From: Ceratorhiza oryzae-sativae
Lineage: Eukaryota; Basidiomycota; Agaricomycetes; Cantharellales; Ceratobasidiaceae
DNA length: 64,000 bases
Reading direction: 5' to 3'
Assembly: GCA_030998015.1 (NCBI GenBank)
Contig: JARWMV010000241.1
Location: forward strand, 248,001 to 312,000
The notes beneath the pieces are model-generated. The model was given only the letters and a program-made list of their open reading frames with translations, searched no databases and was not told the DNA's origin. This document shows positions 60,424 to 64,000 of this stretch, one piece after another. The position numbers were made by a program, and so were the translations under genes. Position 1 is the first letter of the stretch. Each line of letters begins with the position of its first letter.

Positions 60424-60734
60424 TGTTGTCGATATAGAAACTATGTATATAACCACGAATACAATATATGTACTCGGTGCGCAGTGTGCTTAAGACGACG
60501 CCGAAGGCGTGTGTGTGATTTACCGGTGAAAAGTATATATTCAATGGGTGACTAGCTACGAGGCCGAAGGCGCCCTTTTTATACACGATAGAGCCTGTAT
60601 GCGCGAATAGTGTAGAATGGTATAGAACGCATGCGCGTCCTTGTTCCATGGCTTTCCGGTGCATTCACGCATACGATTGTTCTAGCACTAACTATATGTA
60701 TAATATTCGTGTATGTACAAATATGATTTCTACA
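60424..60734 (-). repeat. 3' long terminal repeat of the copia element
   Basis: On the minus strand the sequence TGTAGAAATC starts directly after a polypurine tract and the repeat ends about ...CGACAACA, giving roughly 311 bp bounded by TG and CA. It contains a TATA box and two CGCCTTCGG words. The matching 5' LTR lies beyond the window, so the right boundary is inferred. Confidence 0.7.
60576..60583 (-). promoter_or_regulatory. TATA box of the LTR
   Basis: TATAAAAA reads on the minus strand inside the LTR, about 150 nt from its 5' end, followed by GGGCGCC. It points towards the membrane-protein gene at 60338. Confidence 0.55.
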
Positions 60735-60745
60735 CTCCCCCTCAA
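60735..60745 (-). other. Polypurine tract (plus-strand primer site)
   Basis: TTGAGGGGGAG on the minus strand abuts the LTR start, in the position of the copia polypurine tract. Confidence 0.7.
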
Positions 60746-60870
60746 TCGTATGCTCGTAAGAGAGTAAAGAAATCAAACTAGATTCGGACAAAACAGAATT
60801 ACAAAACAATTCACAAACATAACGATTCCGTTTTCAGACACTACAGCTATTTAAATTGTATATATGCTAC

Positions 60871-62868
60871 TCAAATGATTTCAATATCACGTTCTTCCTG
60901 TTCGCCCATAATCCCTTCCATCAAAGTATGAAACTGGTTCGCCGGGAGTGGCTTGGTAAGGGCGTCAGCGTAGTTATCCTTTGTGTTAACATACATAGGA
61001 GATAACAAACGCTTTTCGACGCAGTCACGAATGAAGTGGTGACGAATGTCGATATGTTTCGATCGACCACGGTACTGGGATTCGACCGATAGAGTAAGCG
61101 CAGCGAGGTTGTCGGACAAAATAAGAGTGGGAGATTCCGACGGCATGCTGATCTCGTCGAAGAATTGACGGATCCAAAGAGCTTGAGTAGAGGCATGAGC
61201 GAGAGCCATGTACTCAGCTTCCATCGTAGAGAGAGCGACGGTGTGTTGCTTCTTCGACGACCAGCTGACTGCAGCGCCACCTAAAAGGAAACAGTTGCCG
61301 GATATCGATTTGCGATCGAGTAGGCTTGATCCCCAATCGGCGTCCGAGTAGCCAACTTCGCCGATTACATCGCTCGATAGATCTTGAGGGTTTCGCCGAT
61401 AAACGAGTCCGTGATTGACGGTACCAGCGAGGTATCGAATAACTCGTTTAAGCGCCGTGATGTGAGGTTGCCCGTAGCACGTAGTGAACGACGCGAGGTG
61501 ATTGACGATGTAAGCGATATCGGCACGAGTACAGATAGCAGCGTACATGAGACGGCCGATGTTTCGGGCATAAGGGTAGTTGGGTTTCGGACCGGTGTTG
61601 CGCTCGAGTTGTGTAGAAGTCGACGCAGGGGTGTCGGCCGGGTAAGCGCCTAGCATGCCAGCCTCGTCGACGATATTGAGAATGTATGCGGATTGAGAGA
61701 GCGTGAGCGTGCGGTTGGCTCGATCTCGAGTGAACTGTATGCCAATAAAATGTCGCAGTTCGCCTAGGTCACGCATATCGAACTCTTGGCGCAGCTCGTT
61801 GATCGCATCGTACGTGTGAGAAGGAGTTGTCACGAGAATACAGTCGTCGACGTGTACTGCTAAAAAGGAAACAAGATAATAGCCATCACGATCATGGCGA
61901 ATGCGCCGGTAGACACAAGAATCTGTCAAAAGTCGTGTGTAGCCTAAAGATTTCAACTTCGCATCCAGATATTTATTCCATACATGTCCAGCCTGTTTCA
62001 GTCCATACAAAGATCGCCTCAAACGTAGCACAGTACCTAAGCCATCGTCGAAGCCAGGGATCTGGCGCATGTATAGTTCTTCGTCGAGTTCGCCATTAAG
62101 GAAAGCTGAAACGACATCGAGTTGGTGAATATCAAGATCATACCAATTAGCGAGAGAACACATAATACGCAACGAATCAAGGTGGGCAATGGGGGCGAAA
62201 GTGTCGTAAAAGTCTTGACCAGGGATTTGAGTGAATCCCTTCGCCACGAGCCGTGCCTTGTAGCGTGCGATGTTGCCGTTCTCGTCGCGCTTGCGAGTGA
62301 GTACCCATTTGTTCTGAATGACGTTCTTGTTGACGGGCGGACTGGCAAGTTCGAAGGTCTTCATTCGGACGAGTTGATCGTACTCTTCCTGCATCGCCTG
62401 GATCCACCTGTTGCGTTCGGGTCCGTTCATCGCATCCTTGTAGGAAGGATTGTCGCCATCGGGGTCGGTGCGAGTCATGAAAGACTGGTGCATGAACCCT
62501 TCGTAGAACGCGCTCGTGAAGGCGTTCTCCTTGGCCTTGAGAGTCGCCGAGTAGGATTCTTGTGGGCGAGCAAGTTGATCCACTGTGATCAGCACGAGAG
62601 GTGGTACATCAGGTCGATACTTGATCTTGTAGATAGGTTCGAGAGACGGCATGTCGGCGTAGGGGTCGTCGACGCAGACATTGGCCATTTCAGCGTCTTC
62701 GCCAACTGTATCATCTGTCAGTTGCTCGCCTGTATGCGCAGCAATTGGTAGATTACCTTTATCGTCCATGACAGTGATCTTGGGTGCGCCACGAGTAGAT
62801 TCAAGTCGCATAATTGGCTGACCAACTCGGGCAGAGCGGGTCTGAATAGTAGCGCCTGGTTTCGACAT
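60871..62868 (-). CDS. Copia-type reverse transcriptase and RNase H
   Basis: An uninterrupted frame of 665 residues forms the C-terminal part of a Ty1/copia polyprotein. RT landmarks are WIQAMQEEYDQL, NKWVLTRKRDENGNIARYKA, LVAKGFTQIPGQDFYDTFAP, QLDVVSAFLNGELDEELYM, RSLYGLKQAG and the active site AVHVDDCILV. YVDD is the usual form; the first residue is His here, the two Asp are kept. RNase H follows with GYSDADWG, STMEAEYMAL, LSDNLAAL and SKHIDIRHHFIRD, and the end has NYADALTKPLP. This frame is intact but separated from the integrase frame by a break near 63130, so the full polyprotein is not made as read. Confidence 0.93.
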   Translation of the reverse strand: MSKPGATIQTRSARVGQPIMRLESTRGAPKITVMDDKGNLPIAAHTGEQLTDDTVGEDAEMANVCVDDPYADMPSLEPIYKIKYRPDVPPLVLITVDQLARPQESYSATLKAKENAFTSAFYEGFMHQSFMTRTDPDGDNPSYKDAMNGPERNRWIQAMQEEYDQLVRMKTFELASPPVNKNVIQNKWVLTRKRDENGNIARYKARLVAKGFTQIPGQDFYDTFAPIAHLDSLRIMCSLANWYDLDIHQLDVVSAFLNGELDEELYMRQIPGFDDGLGTVLRLRRSLYGLKQAGHVWNKYLDAKLKSLGYTRLLTDSCVYRRIRHDRDGYYLVSFLAVHVDDCILVTTPSHTYDAINELRQEFDMRDLGELRHFIGIQFTRDRANRTLTLSQSAYILNIVDEAGMLGAYPADTPASTSTQLERNTGPKPNYPYARNIGRLMYAAICTRADIAYIVNHLASFTTCYGQPHITALKRVIRYLAGTVNHGLVYRRNPQDLSSDVIGEVGYSDADWGSSLLDRKSISGNCFLLGGAAVSWSSKKQHTVALSTMEAEYMALAHASTQALWIRQFFDEISMPSESPTLILSDNLAALTLSVESQYRGRSKHIDIRHHFIRDCVEKRLLSPMYVNTKDNYADALTKPLPANQFHTLMEGIMGEQEERDIEII

Positions 62869-63032
62869 TGCTGGAGGTTGCGATGGTCCTTGTGGTTTAG
62901 CGCCGGAGTTAGCGCCGGAGGACTTAGATGATTTTAACAGCGTACGTACTGCTTTAGACGGTTGAGAGGAGGTTGTATGCGTCGTAGATGAAGTCGCAAG
63001 TGGTTCAAGTAGAGATGAAACGGTGGGAGATG

Positions 63033-64000
63033 TTACAGTAGTAGTAGACTTGGTTGAATCGAATAAAATTGGAGTCGCTGGTGACTCTGTCTCGTCTTTG
63101 AGCTTCGCTTTATAGGCTTTAGCTCTCCCCCTGTCCCAGGCTGTCGTTTCAATTGCTCTGGCTTGCTGGAATCTTCCGAAATTTTCTTAATCTCCCCCTC
63201 AGCAGGCGGAGCGATTGGAACAAGCACTTCGTCTCCATCGTTTGTCATTGTATCGTCATCTCGGAGGAACGCCACGTTGCGCGAGTGAAGAATCTTCATT
63301 GCGCCGGGCTTGTAGTATCGCCAGGACTTGCCTTGTACATCTGAAATTCCTGTAAATACTGCTTTGAAAGCTTTGGGGTCGAGTTTAGATCGATTTACTG
63401 CCTGATCCAGTACATAGCATTTCGATCCCCAAGGCCTTAGCAGGCTAACGTCGGGCTTCGTCCCCCAAAATCGCTCATATGGAGTCAGTTGAAAGACTCC
63501 ATGTACTTGGGTAGGTACTCTGTTCTTCAGGTAGCACGCATATGCGACCGCTTCGCTCCAAAGGAACTTTGGTGCGTCACTCTCGAACATCATTGCACGA
63601 GCATGTTCCAAAAGCGTGCGATTTAGCCTTTCAGCTATTCCATTCTGCTGGCTTGAGTACGGAGCAGTCGTTTCCAGGACGGTACCCGCTTTCGATGTAT
63701 GCGCTTTCCAGCTTTGATTAACAAATTCTCCTCCGTTGTCGAATCGAACCTTCAAAACCTTAGCATTCTTCTGTGTTAGTAAAAACGATTCAAATGCTTT
63801 GTATTCATCCAGAGTCTCGTCTTTCTGCCTAAGAAAAGCTACAGTAGAAAATCTTGTAGATACATCAGGTAAAAGATACATAATACAAGTATTTTCCGAT
63901 AGAAGGTATACGCGCAGGACCCCAGACATCAGTAACTATCAATTGGCCTATATTTGTGATATTAGTCTTCGATTCTTTCGGAAAAGGCCTAACTGACATC
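63033..64000 (-). pseudogene. Copia integrase region, frame-broken and cut by the window edge
   Basis: The DDE integrase reads from the window edge: TDVWGPA holds the first Asp, VRFDNGGEF the second and QQNGIAERLNRTL the Glu. A break at about 63863-63870 (near ACCTGATG) separates the first block from STRFSTVAFLRQKDE. A second break lies in a GGGGG run at 63127-63131, before the linker to reverse transcriptase. Downstream of the catalytic part are FLWSEAVAYACYLKNRVPT and a copia-type C-terminal segment (KAVFTGISDVQGKSWRYY). Gag and protease must lie beyond base 64000. The element is probably inactive as read. Confidence 0.85.

Larger units (their letters stand above)
60424..64000 (-). mobile_element. 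Ty1/copia LTR retrotransposon, 3' part
   Basis: The order integrase, reverse transcriptase, RNase H, polypurine tract, LTR is that of copia (Pseudoviridae-type) elements, not gypsy. The 5' LTR, primer binding site, gag and protease lie outside. The element is inserted just upstream of the gene ending at 58141, on the same strand. Confidence 0.92.

Noticed and set aside
1..64000. CRISPR arrays, operons, bacterial promoters or rRNA
   Set aside because: None seen; intron structure and gene content are nuclear fungal.

Overview
This window is nuclear DNA of a filamentous basidiomycete, most likely an agaricomycete of the Rhizoctonia/Ceratobasidium type. That placement is inferred from protein resemblance and gene style, not from a database search. 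The genes are dense and cut by many introns, mostly 46-65 nt long. I could resolve about 115 introns, and the housekeeping genes give coherent reading frames once these are removed.

Layout from left to right. 1-6.2 kb: the 3' end of an unidentified gene, then ATP synthase subunit K, deoxyribose-phosphate aldolase, COX19 and the decapping factor DCP1. 7.3-10.1 kb: two tandem copies of a small secreted-protein family, the second broken; a third copy lies at 55.7 kb. 10.7-16.5 kb: a proline/serine-rich protein, an arrestin-like adaptor and an APH-type kinase. 17.3-21.5 kb: two tandem F-box-like genes, one clearly decayed. 22.1-27.7 kb: a PHO84-type phosphate permease and a MATE exporter. 27.9-37.0 kb: MSH2 (21 exons), ribosomal protein uL13, a class-II-like eIF4E and a low-complexity protein. 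37-42.7 kb is gene-poor. 42.7-49.8 kb: an alpha/beta hydrolase, a conserved membrane protein, SRP19, complex I subunit NDUFA6 and a cystathionine beta-synthase. 52.8-56.7 kb: a sugar-porter MFS gene and the third secreted-protein copy. 57-64 kb: a fold-back MITE-like element, a single-pass membrane protein gene and the 3' part of a Ty1/copia retrotransposon with its LTR.

There is no obvious metabolic cluster. The core genes serve separate cell functions (mitochondrion, mRNA decay, translation, DNA repair, protein targeting). The accessory genes (secreted proteins, F-box-like proteins, transporters, transposon) are repeated, more divergent and often frame-broken.

The two most notable signals are these. 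First, introns with GC-AG borders are unusually frequent: seven of roughly 115. In the secreted-protein family the GC donor sits at a different intron in each of two paralogues, while the homologous introns use GT. Second, single-base frame breaks recur at about ten loci, many at G or C runs. They reflect either consensus errors or widespread decay of accessory genes, and only raw reads can decide which. The LTR of the retroelement also ends less than 100 bp upstream of a gene in the same orientation and could act as its promoter.
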